This document shows, in pieces, positions 35,596-43,932 of a stretch of DNA of 64,000 nucleotides. Source of the DNA: Brooklawnia sp937867175. Its GTDB lineage: Bacteria; Actinomycetota; Actinomycetes; Propionibacteriales; Propionibacteriaceae. The first letter of the stretch is position 1. Each line of letters begins with the position of its first letter. The position numbers and the translations under genes were made by a program. The notes under the pieces are model-generated. The model saw nothing but the letters and a program-made list of their open reading frames with translations. It did no database searches and was not told the DNA's origin. The stretch lies in NCBI GenBank assembly GCA_036821905.1, contig DAISIR010000006.1:62001-126000 (forward strand), given 5' to 3'.

Positions 35596-37050
35596 TCAGT
35601 TGTTGCCGCTGGTGAGCTTCTCACGAAGCTCCTGCAAGGCCTCATCGAAGGCGAGTGAGCCCTCACCCGCAGCGGGCTCCGAGGTGTAGCCGGTGGGCGA
35701 CGCGGTCTGCGCGGCTGCCGAGGCAGCGGTCTCCTCCGCCTCTGCGGCCTGCTTCTTGAGCGCCAGCCAGCGGGCCTGCGCCTCGGCGTACTGGGTTTCC
35801 CAAGCAGCCTGCTGCTCCTCGAAGCCGGGCTTCCACTCGTTGGTCTCCGGATCGAAGCCCTCGGGGTAGATGTAGTTGCCCTGCTCGTCGTAGCTGGCGG
35901 TCATACCGTAGAGCGACGGGTCGAAGTCGTCCGCAGCGATGTCGACGCCCTGGTTGGCCTGCTTGAGGCTCAGCGAGATACGGCGACGATCCAGGTCGAT
36001 GTCGATGATCTTGACCATGACGTCGTCGTCGACCGACACGACCTGCTCGGGGATCTCCACGTGGCGCTCGGCCAGTTCGGAGACGTGCACGAGGCCCTCG
36101 ATGCCGTCCTCAACCCGCACGAAGGCGCCGAACGGCACGAGCTTGGTGACCTTGCCGGGCACGATCTCGCCGATCTGGTGCGTCCGCGCGAAGGTCTGCC
36201 ACGGATCCTCCTGGGTCGCTTTGAGCGACAAGGAGACCCGCTCGCGGTCGAGCTCGACGTCCTTGACCTCGACGGTGACCTGCTGGCCGACTTCGACCAC
36301 CTCGCTCGGGTGGTCGATGTGCTTCCAGCTGAGTTCGGAAACGTGCACCAGGCCGTCCACACCGCCCAGGTCGACGAAAGCGCCGAAGTTGACGATGGAC
36401 GAGACCACGCCCTTGCGGATCTGGCCCCTCTGCAGCTGGTGCAGGAAGCTCTGGCGAACCTCGGACTGGGTCTGCTCGAGCCACGCACGACGGCTGAGCA
36501 CCACATTGTTGCGGTTCTTGTCGAGCTCAATGATCTTGGCTTCGATCTCTTGGCTCACGTAGGGCTGCAGATCGCGCACGCGGCGCATTTCGACGAGGGA
36601 GGCCGGCAGGAAGCCCCGCAGGCCGATGTCGACGATCAGGCCACCCTTGACCACCTCGATGACGGTGCCGGTGACGACGCCGTCCTCCTCCTTGATCTTT
36701 TCGATCGTGCCCCAGGCGCGCTCGTACTGCGCGCGCTTCTTGGACAGGATCAGGCGACCTTCCTTGTCCTCCTTCTGCTGGACGAGGGCCTCGACCTCGT
36801 CACCCACCTGGACGACGTCGAAGGGATCGACGTCATGCTTGATGGACAGTTCCTTGGAGGGGATGACACCTTCGGTCTTGTAGCCGATGTCGAGGAGTAC
36901 CTCGTCCCGGTCGACCTTGACGACGGTGCCGGTGACGATGTCGCCGTCATTGAAGTACTTGATGGTGGAATCGACCGCGGCCTCGAAGGCTTCCGGCGTG
37001 CCGATGTCGTCGATTGCGACCTGGTTCGAGGCCTCAGTTGAGGAGGTCAT
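35596..37050 (-). CDS. rpsA: Small ribosomal subunit protein S1
   Basis: mRNA-binding ribosomal protein. 484 residues with four S1 RNA-binding repeats at about 36-105, 122-188, 209-277 and 294-363; the third, with GAFVDLGGVDGLVHVSEL, is the clearest. The C-terminal 100 residues are acidic and low-complexity, as in other actinobacterial S1 proteins. ATG 37050 has a GGAG at 12 bases. A promoter about 200 bases upstream implies a leader near 190 bases, possibly regulatory. Monocistronic by terminator. Confidence 0.96.
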   Translation of the reverse strand: MTSSTEASNQVAIDDIGTPEAFEAAVDSTIKYFNDGDIVTGTVVKVDRDEVLLDIGYKTEGVIPSKELSIKHDVDPFDVVQVGDEVEALVQQKEDKEGRLILSKKRAQYERAWGTIEKIKEEDGVVTGTVIEVVKGGLIVDIGLRGFLPASLVEMRRVRDLQPYVSQEIEAKIIELDKNRNNVVLSRRAWLEQTQSEVRQSFLHQLQRGQIRKGVVSSIVNFGAFVDLGGVDGLVHVSELSWKHIDHPSEVVEVGQQVTVEVKDVELDRERVSLSLKATQEDPWQTFARTHQIGEIVPGKVTKLVPFGAFVRVEDGIEGLVHVSELAERHVEIPEQVVSVDDDVMVKIIDIDLDRRRISLSLKQANQGVDIAADDFDPSLYGMTASYDEQGNYIYPEGFDPETNEWKPGFEEQQAAWETQYAEAQARWLALKKQAAEAEETAASAAAQTASPTGYTSEPAAGEGSLAFDEALQELREKLTSGNN

Positions 37051-37428
37051 GTAGTAGGGCTCCGATTGCTTGTTGTCTTGTTGTACTGGACGCAGCGCGA
37101 CCTGTCACGATGCTTCAGTGAACCTGCTCAGCCAAGCTCGAACGGCCCTGTCGATCCGCAGGTGCCGCGCGTCGTCCGGTTGAGCGGCGTGTCACACCGC
37201 ACGTGCCGCCTGCTCCGTCCGAGGCGACCCGAGCCACAATGCCGTTTCAGTCTACTTACGCCTGAGCGCGAGGGTCAATCCGTCTTACTGGCGCGCATCA
37301 TGGCTTGCTGGCCTTGGCTGTGTCTCGACTGATTCAACAACCACTTGGGAGATGCACACGATGACTGGCCACCGGATCACGGCCCAAGGTCTCTACTTGC
37401 CGATGATCAACCGCCGTCAGCTGAGCAT
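37051..37428 (-). other. polA-rpsA intergenic region holding the rpsA leader
   Basis: 378 bases without a gene. The part 37051-37242 is the probable rpsA 5' leader. The part 37279-37428, next to the polA stop, shows no gene, no clear terminator and no repeat. Several short inverted segments (GGCGG/CCGCC types) occur in the leader, but I could not assign a known RNA family. Confidence 0.6.
37249..37278 (-). promoter_or_regulatory. rpsA promoter
   Basis: TTGACC (37273-37278) and TAGACT (37249-37254) with an 18-base spacer on the minus strand: a good housekeeping-sigma promoter. Transcription would start near 37242. Confidence 0.6.
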
Positions 37429-40131
37429 TCAGTGGGCAGCCGCAAGCCAGGTCTGCCCGTAACCGACCGAGACGTCCAGCGGCACCTTGAGGTCTGCAGC
37501 GCCGGCCATCTGCTCGCGGACCAATTCGGTGACGACGTCCCGTTCGCCGGGGGCCACCTCGAGGACCAATTCGTCGTGGATCTGCAGCAGGATCCGCGAC
37601 TTCAGGCCGGCTCGGGTCAATACACCGTCCAGCCGGATCATGGCGATCTTGATGATGTCGGCGGCGGAACCTTGGATGGGCGCATTGAGGGCCATCCGTT
37701 CGGCCATCTCGCGACGCTGCCGATTGGACGAGGTCAGGTCGGGCAGATAGCGGCGGCGTCCCAGGATCGTCTCGGTGTAGCCGGTCCGCCGGGCCTGCGC
37801 GACGATGTCGTTAAGGTAGTCGCGCACCCCACCGAACGTGGTGAAGTAGTCGTCCATCAGCTCGCGCGCCTCGCCCACCGAAAGACCCAGCCTGGTCGAC
37901 AGCCCGTAGGCCGACAGCCCGTACGCCAGTCCGTAGTTCATCTGCTTGACGCCGGCCCGCTGGGCGCCGGTCACCTCTTTCGGCGGCACCCCGAAGACCT
38001 TCGACGCAGTCACGGTGTGGAAGTCGACCCCACTGCGGAAGGCCTCGATCAGATCGGTGTCGCCGGAGACGTCGGCCATCACCCGCATCTCGATCTGTGA
38101 GTAGTCGGCGCTCAGCAGCGCCTCGTATCCGGCCCCCACCACGAAGGCGGCCCGCACCCGGCGTCCCTCGTCGGTGCGGATCGGAATGTTCTGCAGGTTC
38201 GGGTCGGCGGAGCTGAGCCGTCCGGTCGCGGCGATCGTTTGCAGGTAGGTGGTGTGGACGCGCCCGTCGTCCTGGACCGCCTTGCGCAAGCCCTCGACGG
38301 CCTGCCGGAGCTTGATCGAGTCGCGGTGAGCCAACAGATGGGCGAGGAATGGGTGCGCGGTGCGTGCGAACAGGCCCTCCAGCGCCTCGGCGTCGGTGGT
38401 GTAGCCCGACTTGATCTTCTTGGTGCGTGGCAGGTCGAGCTGGTCGAAAAGCACCGCCTGCAGCTGCTTCGGCGAGCCAAGGTTCACCTGCTGGCCGACC
38501 GCCTCCCAGGCAGCCTGCTCGGCAGCGCGGACCCGGGCGTCGAACTCGGCGTACAGCCCGTCCAGCACGTCGGTGTCCAGCGCGATGCCGTCACGTTCCA
38601 TCCGTGCCAGGATGCGTTGCAACGGCATCTCGACCTCAGCGAGCAGGCTGCGCTGACCCAAATCGTCCAGTTCATCGGTCAGCGCCTCGGCCAGGTCGAT
38701 GACCGCCCGGGCCCGCACCATCGCGGCCTCGGCCTGCTCGTCGAGCGACTCGTCGCCGAAATCGAGCATCAGCTGCTCGTCGGGGCCTGCACCTGACGAG
38801 TCGACCCGCAACTCGCGCTTGAGGTGGCGGATCGACAGATCGGCGAGGTCGTAACTGCGCTGATCGGGACGCAGCAGGTAAGCGGCCAGCTCGGTGTCGC
38901 AGACCAAGCCCGCCAGGTGCCAGCCGTGCTGCCAGATCGCCAGCAGCGGCCCCTTCGCGGCATGCATGGCCTTGCCGCGCACCGGATCGCCCAGCCACGC
39001 CGCCAGCGCCTGTTCGTCGGCCAAACTGAGATCGGCGACGTCTGTCCAGCAGGCTGCACCGTCGGCGCTGGCCAGCGCGACAGCGGTCAGCTCGCCCGTG
39101 CCGGAGCCCCACCGACCGGCGACGTCCAGCCCGGTAAGCTCGCCGGCAGCGTGGGCGGCCAGCCAGCCCGCCAGCTCACCCGGGCGAAGGCGCTGACCGG
39201 CGAGTTCGAAGCCGTCCTCGACCGGCGCATCGTCGATCGGGAAGGTTTCCAGCAGTCGGTCGCGAAGCACCCGGAACTCCAGGGCGTCGAAGAGCTGATG
39301 GACGGCGTCCCGGTTGTAGCCTCGCTTGGCCAGGTCATCCAGGCCGACCGGCAACGTCAGACCACGGACGAGGTGGTTCAGCTGACGGTTGCGGCGCACG
39401 TCGTCCAGGTGGGCGCGCAGCGAGTCGCCGACCTTGCCACGCACCTGATCGACACGGGCCAGCAAGTTGTCCAGGCTGCCGTAGCCGGTGAGCCATTTGG
39501 CGGCTGTCTTGACCCCGACCCCGGGCACCCCTGGGAGATTGTCACTGGTCTCCCCCACCAAGGCGGCCAACTCTGGGTACTGGTGAGGCCCGACGCCATA
39601 CTTCGCCTCGATCGCCGCCGGGGTCATCCGGGACAGCTCGGAGACCCCGCGCACCGGGTAGAGCACGGTGGTGTTGTCGTCGACCAATTGGTAAGTGTCG
39701 CGGTCACCGGTGACGATGACGCTGGCCCAGCCGCGCTGGTCGGCCTGGTCGGTGAGAGTGGCGATGATGTCGTCGGCTTCGTAACCGTCCAGTTGGACGT
39801 GGACGACGTTCAGTGCATCCAACACCTCTTGGATCAAGCTCACCTGGCCCGCGAACTCGTCAGGGCTCTTCGCCCGGGTCGCCTTGTAATCGGAGTACTG
39901 CTCAGACCGGAAGGTGGCTCGGGAGACATCGAACGCCACCACCACGTGGGTCGGCTGCTCGTCGCGCAGCACGTTGATCAGCATCGATGTGAACCCGTAG
40001 ACAGCGTTGGTGTGCTGGCCGGACGCGGTCGAGAAGTTCTCGGCAGGCAACGCATAGAACGCCCGGTACGCCATCGAGTGGCCGTCGATGAGCATGACCT
40101 TGGGCTGGGTGCTGGTCGTTGGGTCACTCAC
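37429..40131 (-). CDS. polA: DNA polymerase I
   Basis: Fills repair and Okazaki gaps. 900 residues: 5'-3' exonuclease domain (1 to about 290, opening VMLIDGHSMAYRAFYAL), a central 3'-5' exonuclease-like domain that appears degenerate, as usual in actinobacteria, and the polymerase domain (about 520-900) with motif A DYSQIEMRVMADV, motif B around KQMNYGLAYG and motif C QIHDELVLEV. The GTG at 40131 has TACAGT 7 bases upstream and no ribosome binding site. Divergent from the thioesterase. Confidence 0.97.
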   Translation of the reverse strand: MSDPTTSTQPKVMLIDGHSMAYRAFYALPAENFSTASGQHTNAVYGFTSMLINVLRDEQPTHVVVAFDVSRATFRSEQYSDYKATRAKSPDEFAGQVSLIQEVLDALNVVHVQLDGYEADDIIATLTDQADQRGWASVIVTGDRDTYQLVDDNTTVLYPVRGVSELSRMTPAAIEAKYGVGPHQYPELAALVGETSDNLPGVPGVGVKTAAKWLTGYGSLDNLLARVDQVRGKVGDSLRAHLDDVRRNRQLNHLVRGLTLPVGLDDLAKRGYNRDAVHQLFDALEFRVLRDRLLETFPIDDAPVEDGFELAGQRLRPGELAGWLAAHAAGELTGLDVAGRWGSGTGELTAVALASADGAACWTDVADLSLADEQALAAWLGDPVRGKAMHAAKGPLLAIWQHGWHLAGLVCDTELAAYLLRPDQRSYDLADLSIRHLKRELRVDSSGAGPDEQLMLDFGDESLDEQAEAAMVRARAVIDLAEALTDELDDLGQRSLLAEVEMPLQRILARMERDGIALDTDVLDGLYAEFDARVRAAEQAAWEAVGQQVNLGSPKQLQAVLFDQLDLPRTKKIKSGYTTDAEALEGLFARTAHPFLAHLLAHRDSIKLRQAVEGLRKAVQDDGRVHTTYLQTIAATGRLSSADPNLQNIPIRTDEGRRVRAAFVVGAGYEALLSADYSQIEMRVMADVSGDTDLIEAFRSGVDFHTVTASKVFGVPPKEVTGAQRAGVKQMNYGLAYGLSAYGLSTRLGLSVGEARELMDDYFTTFGGVRDYLNDIVAQARRTGYTETILGRRRYLPDLTSSNRQRREMAERMALNAPIQGSAADIIKIAMIRLDGVLTRAGLKSRILLQIHDELVLEVAPGERDVVTELVREQMAGAADLKVPLDVSVGYGQTWLAAAH

Positions 40132-40138
40132 CTGCCCG

Positions 40139-40144
40139 ACTGTA
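40139..40144 (-). promoter_or_regulatory. Putative -10 of a leaderless polA promoter
   Basis: TACAGT, 7 bases before the polA GTG. Confidence 0.4.
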
Positions 40145-40176
40145 GTCGGCCACGCCGACACAACCGCGGCTTGTGT

Positions 40177-40182
40177 CACAGT
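40177..40182 (+). promoter_or_regulatory. Putative -10 of a leaderless thioesterase promoter
   Basis: CACAGT, 6 bases before the ATG at 40189, in the 57-base divergent gap shared with polA. A weak match to TANNNT. Confidence 0.3.
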
Positions 40183-40188
40183 AACCTC

Positions 40189-40587
40189 ATGACTGACGAG
40201 CAGTACCCGCCCCCCAGTACCTGGGTCAGCCCATTCGACGCGAAACTGGGCCTCGAGATCAGTTCGGTTAGCGCCCAGCGCGTGATCGGACGCGTCCCGG
40301 TGGACGGCAACACTCAGCCCTTCGGGCTGTGGCATGGCGGGGCCTCTGCGGCCGTCATGGAGACTTTGGGATCACTCGGCGCGAATGCCCACGCGGGCCG
40401 CGGCCGACGGGCGGTCGGGGCCGAACTCAACGTCAGCCATCTGCGAAGCGTCACCCAGGGTTGGGTGCACGCACAGGCCACCGCCCTGCACTTGGGACGC
40501 ACCAGTGCGGTCTACCAAATAGACCTGCGTGACGACGAGGGTCGGCTGCTCGCGTCCGGCCGACTGAGCTGCCGGCTGATCGGCTGA
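40189..40587 (+). CDS. PaaI-type hotdog-fold thioesterase
   Basis: Small acyl-CoA thioesterase of the 4-hydroxybenzoyl-CoA/PaaI group. 132 residues. The active-site stretch NTQPFGLWHGGASAAVMETLGS holds the conserved His-Gly-Gly and the helix acid; the central strand GAELNVSHLRSV is typical. Substrate unknown; homologues act on phenylacetyl-CoA, 1,4-dihydroxynaphthoyl-CoA or are generic. The long open frame upstream, antisense to polA, is not part of the gene. Its stop is 9 bases from the convergent pdtaR stop. Confidence 0.87.
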   Translation: MTDEQYPPPSTWVSPFDAKLGLEISSVSAQRVIGRVPVDGNTQPFGLWHGGASAAVMETLGSLGANAHAGRGRRAVGAELNVSHLRSVTQGWVHAQATALHLGRTSAVYQIDLRDDEGRLLASGRLSCRLIG

Positions 40588-40596
40588 GCGACGGCG

Positions 40597-41214
40597 TCAG
40601 GTCGTCTTGCGGCCGGCCTTGGCGTGGTCGATCACGCCTTCGGCGACTTCACGCATCGACTTGCGCAGATCCATCGCGGTCTTCTGGATCCACCGGAAGG
40701 CCTCCGGCTCGGTCAGTCCCAGGCTCTCCTGCAGGATGCCCTTGGCCTGGTCGACGGTCTTCCGGGACGCCAGCCGCTCCTCGAGGTCTTCGATCTCGTC
40801 GTCCAGCGCCCGAATCTCGGCGTAGCGAGCCATCGCGATCTCGATGGCAGGAACCACGTCCGACGCGTCGAACGGTTTGACCACGTAGGCCATTGCGCCC
40901 GCTTGGCGGGCCTGCTCCACCAGATCGCGCTGGCTGAACGCGGTCAGCATGACCACCGGCGCAATCCGCTCGGAGGCGATGATCTCGGCCGCTGCGATGC
41001 CGTCCATCTTCGGCATCTTCACGTCCATGACCACTAGGTCGGGCTCCAGTTCACGGGCCATCTCGACGGCCGCCTCGCCGTCGCCGGCCTGACCGACGAC
41101 CTCATAGCCCTCGTCATTGAGCAGCTCAACAAGGTCGAACCGAATCAGTGCCTCGTCCTCAGCGACGAGGACGCGCGGCGGCTGGCCTGCACCCGCCTTC
41201 GTGGTGTTACTCAC
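40597..41214 (-). CDS. pdtaR: ANTAR-domain response regulator (PdtaR-like)
   Basis: Response regulator that acts on RNA by antitermination. 205 residues: receiver domain 13-130 with phospho-acceptor Asp64 (VVMDVKMPKMDG) and KPFDASD containing the conserved Lys, a short coiled linker, and an ANTAR RNA-binding domain at about 145-200 (ERLASRKTVDQAKGIL, then FRWIQKTAMDLRKSM). The GTG at 41214 follows AGGGA. The partner histidine kinase (PdtaS) is not in the window. An 7-bp inverted repeat lies at 41234-41252 in its leader. Confidence 0.93.
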   Translation of the reverse strand: MSNTTKAGAGQPPRVLVAEDEALIRFDLVELLNDEGYEVVGQAGDGEAAVEMARELEPDLVVMDVKMPKMDGIAAAEIIASERIAPVVMLTAFSQRDLVEQARQAGAMAYVVKPFDASDVVPAIEIAMARYAEIRALDDEIEDLEERLASRKTVDQAKGILQESLGLTEPEAFRWIQKTAMDLRKSMREVAEGVIDHAKAGRKTT

Positions 41215-41233
41215 AACGTTTCCCTTATCCGCA

Positions 41234-41252
41234 CGTCCGGCGACACCGGACG
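41234..41252. repeat. Inverted repeat in the pdtaR leader
   Basis: CGTCCGG and CCGGACG around a 5-base loop, 20 bases upstream of the pdtaR GTG. It could be an RNA hairpin, perhaps an ANTAR-type target, but only one stem-loop is evident and the loop does not match the known two-hairpin motif well. Confidence 0.4.
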
Positions 41253-41355
41253 ACTGTCAGTAATCTGGTGAATCCGCGCGGAACCACCTCGGCAGGAGTT
41301 TACCTCACCCCGGCAGGGCCTTACCGCCTCATCTTTACTGCTAGACCGGGCGCGT

Positions 41356-41385
41356 GTGACGCCAACACGGCAGATGTGTCACAAT
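41356..41385 (+). promoter_or_regulatory. Possible tRNA-Leu promoter
   Basis: GTGACG (41356-41361) and CACAAT (41380-41385) with 18-base spacing end 14 bases before the tRNA. Both hexamers are imperfect. Confidence 0.33.
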
Positions 41386-41399
41386 GGTGCGGTTGTCAT

Positions 41400-41482
41400 G
41401 CCCGGGTGGCGGAATGGTATACGCGGACGGCTCAAACCCGTCTGGCCGCAAGGCTGTAGGGGTTCGACTCCCCTCCCGGGCA
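41400..41482 (+). tRNA. tRNA-Leu (anticodon CAA)
   Basis: Acceptor stem GCCCGGG (41400-41406) pairs with CCCGGGC (41475-41481), discriminator A at 41482. Anticodon stem GACGG/CCGTC holds loop CTCAAAC, so the anticodon is CAA, reading UUG. A class-II variable arm (TGGCCGCAAGGCTG) and T arm AGGGG-TTCGACT-CCCCT complete an 83-base leucine tRNA. The bases after the discriminator are CCG, so CCA is not encoded. Confidence 0.96.
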
Positions 41483-41725
41483 CCGGTCGCGGAGCGCCCG
41501 TTCAAGGTCGTCAAGCACTCATCCCTCGGGCTCATTTTCAGGTCTTTCGACCCAACGGCCTGATCGACCTGCGTAAGCTCTTGTCAGCATTGAAAGAAGT
41601 CGGCCGTGACAGGCCGCTTCGGGGCTGATCACCTTCGACTTCGACGGCGAATCCGAACCGTGCCAGCCACAGTGCGACCTCGACCCGCAGTGCAGCTCGA
41701 CCGACCCAAGCAGGGACCCACCGCC

Positions 41726-42208
41726 ATGAGCGTTGCTGACCGAACTTCCGCAGCCGAGATGTGGCCCGAGCAACCGAGCCACATCGGCACCGAGCAGTCA
41801 CGGCTGCTTTTCCGAGCTCCGGACGCGGAGGCGTCCCTGCCCTTGGAGGATGTGATCGAAATCGTCGACCTCGTCGAGACGCTGCGCTTGTCGTCCGGCG
41901 CAACAGAACTGGACGAACTGGCAGAACTGCTTGCCTTCGCAGACCGGATCGACCTTCAACTCGTTCCCGGCGGGGCCTCCGACAAGGTGCTGCACATCAA
42001 TGCGGCCGAGGAGTCGCTGTTGAACCTGCTGGTCGCCCAACCGCGGATCCGAGCAGCGCAACCCCCGTCAGATATCTTCGCGTGCCCCGACTGCCGAACC
42101 CGGCTAACCGAACTGCTGCTTACCCGATGTCCGCACTGCAGACACGACTTCCTGGCGGACGCCGGTGTCGAAGCGTTGTGGCGGCTGCCACCCGACCAGC
42201 CACACTGA
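41726..42208 (+). CDS. Hypothetical protein with C-terminal zinc ribbon
   Basis: I do not recognise this protein. 160 residues from ATG 41726. Residues 1-120 are acidic and probably helical (DVIEIVDLVETLRLSSGA). The C-terminus carries CPDC and CPHC 16 residues apart (FACPDCRTRLTELLLTRCPHC), a clear zinc ribbon. No signal peptide or membrane segment. Codon use matches its neighbours and third positions are GC-rich, so it is a real gene. A start 40 codons upstream is open but lacks coding character. It stands alone between tRNA-Leu and the pyk end. Confidence 0.72.
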   Translation: MSVADRTSAAEMWPEQPSHIGTEQSRLLFRAPDAEASLPLEDVIEIVDLVETLRLSSGATELDELAELLAFADRIDLQLVPGGASDKVLHINAAEESLLNLLVAQPRIRAAQPPSDIFACPDCRTRLTELLLTRCPHCRHDFLADAGVEALWRLPPDQPH

Positions 42209-42456
42209 CGCGTCCACCACTGCGCGCCACACCGACTTGATTACGCTCGAGTCATGCCGGGCCCAATGGCCGGACGAGCCCGAGGTGCTCGAACGGGTGG
42301 CCACCCGACCGGGGGCGGTTGAGACCCGAAATCTTCGTGGCGTACCGAGCTGCGCATGATCCCAAGGGCAACTGAGGCGTACCGGCCGTTCAGCGATCGA
42401 GATCGGGGCGTCCGAGCCGGGCGACACTGCCGCGACCCGGACGCCGGTCCCCCAAG
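42209..42456. other. Non-coding gap between the zinc-ribbon gene and pyk
   Basis: 248 bases between convergent genes. Short frames cross it on both strands, but none has a start with a ribosome binding site or a recognisable sequence. No clear hairpin terminator is seen. Confidence 0.5.
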
Positions 42457-43905
42457 TCACTCCACTTCGGCAGCGGCCTGTTCTTCGGTCCAATCGTGTG
42501 CCTGGATGCGATGCACTCGCAGCAAGTTCGTCTTGCCCGCGAGACCCATCGGGGAGCCGGCCACAATGACAACTCGCTCGCCGACCTTTACCAAGCCGCG
42601 TTCCAGCAGGATCTGGTTCGCCGCGGTCACCATGTCTTCGTGCCGGACATATGACGGCGTGATGTACACCTGGGCGCCCCAGCACAGCGTCAGCCAGTGA
42701 GCCGTCTTTGCGTCGGGCGTGAGGACCACCAGCGGAGTCTCGCTGCGCAACCGGGACATGCGCCGCGCGGTGTCTCCGGACACGGTGAACGCAACCATGA
42801 GGCTCGCATCGAGTTGGTCGGCAGCCTGGGCAGCGGCCATCGCGATGACCCCGCCCGTGGTGTGCGGATCCCACTTGATCCTGCTGATCTCCTTGATGCC
42901 CTTCTCTTCCGTCTTCTCGACGATCCTGGACATCGTCTGAACGGCCTCGACCGGATAGGCGCCCACGGAGGTTTCGCCGGACAACATGACCGCGTCCGCG
43001 CCGTCGAGGATCGCGTTGGCCACATCAGAGGTTTCGGCACGCGTTGGCCGGGGGGCGCTGATCATGGACTCGAGCATCTGGGTGGCGACGATCACCGGCT
43101 TGGCCCATTTGCGGGCCCGCCTGATGATTCTCTTCTGCACCAGCGGCACGTCCTCCAGTGGCAACTCCACACCGAGGTCACCGCGAGCGACCATGAAACC
43201 GTCGAACGCGTCAATGATCTCATCGAGGTTCTTGACGGCCTGCGGCTTCTCGATCTTGGCGATCACGGGCAGCTTGACGCCCTCCTCAGCCATGATCTCG
43301 TGCACACGGGTGATGTCGTCGGCGCTGCGCACGAACGACAGCGCGATCATGTCGAAGTTGTTGCGCAGTGCCCAGCGCAGGTCGCCCTCGTCCTTCTCAC
43401 TGAGCGCAGGCACATTGACCGCCACACCGGGCAGGTTGATGCCCTTGTGATTGCTAACCGGCCCGGCCACGGTGACTCGGGTGACGACGTCGGTGTCGGT
43501 CACCTCGACCGCCTCCAGCCCGATGCGTCCATCATCAATGAGGATGGTGTCTCCGGGCTTGACGTCAGCAGGCAGCCCCTTGAAGGTGGTCGACGCGCGG
43601 TGCTCATCTCCGTCCACGTCGTCAGTGGTGATGGTGAAGGTCTGGCCGAAGGCGAGATCAACCTTGCCTTCAGCGAAGTTACCCAGCCGGATCTTGGGGC
43701 CTTGAAGGTCGGCCAGCAGCCCGATCGTCTTGCCCATCGCGGCGGAGGCTGCGCGGGTCTCGTCCAGCCGCTTCTTGTGCTCGGAATGGTCGCCATGACT
43801 CATGTTGAATCTTGCGACATCAAGCCCCGCACGGATTAGTTCTTCCATTCGCTCCTGGGTCGAGGTGGCCGGCCCGAGAGTGCACACAATTTTCGCTCTA
43901 CGCAC
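42457..43905 (-). CDS. pyk: Pyruvate kinase
   Basis: Final ATP-forming step of glycolysis. 482 residues. MRRAKIVCTLGPAT opens the barrel domain, VIAKIEKPQAVKNLDEI holds the catalytic lysine, MVARGDLGVEL and ATQMLESMI follow, and the C-terminal allosteric domain begins near 350. The GTG at 43905 is preceded by TAGGGT at 6 bases and by no ribosome binding site. rluD ends 27 bases upstream, so a separate promoter is plausible. Confidence 0.97.
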   Translation of the reverse strand: MRRAKIVCTLGPATSTQERMEELIRAGLDVARFNMSHGDHSEHKKRLDETRAASAAMGKTIGLLADLQGPKIRLGNFAEGKVDLAFGQTFTITTDDVDGDEHRASTTFKGLPADVKPGDTILIDDGRIGLEAVEVTDTDVVTRVTVAGPVSNHKGINLPGVAVNVPALSEKDEGDLRWALRNNFDMIALSFVRSADDITRVHEIMAEEGVKLPVIAKIEKPQAVKNLDEIIDAFDGFMVARGDLGVELPLEDVPLVQKRIIRRARKWAKPVIVATQMLESMISAPRPTRAETSDVANAILDGADAVMLSGETSVGAYPVEAVQTMSRIVEKTEEKGIKEISRIKWDPHTTGGVIAMAAAQAADQLDASLMVAFTVSGDTARRMSRLRSETPLVVLTPDAKTAHWLTLCWGAQVYITPSYVRHEDMVTAANQILLERGLVKVGERVVIVAGSPMGLAGKTNLLRVHRIQAHDWTEEQAAAEVE

Positions 43906-43911
43906 GCCCCT

Positions 43912-43917
43912 ACCCTA
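43912..43917 (-). promoter_or_regulatory. Putative -10 of a leaderless pyk promoter
   Basis: TAGGGT, 6 bases before the pyk GTG, inside the 27-base rluD-pyk gap. Confidence 0.4.
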
Positions 43918-43932
43918 GCGGAACGAGGGGGG

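Noticed and set aside
38824..40188. Open plus frame running into the thioesterase
   Set aside because: Antisense to polA; only the portion from 40189 matches a known protein.
41483..41725. Small protein gene between tRNA-Leu and the zinc-ribbon gene
   Set aside because: Short frames exist on both strands, but none has a ribosome binding site, coding bias or recognisable sequence.
42104..42874. Minus frame over the zinc-ribbon gene end and pyk start
   Set aside because: Overlaps real coding sequence on both sides and shows no recognisable domain.
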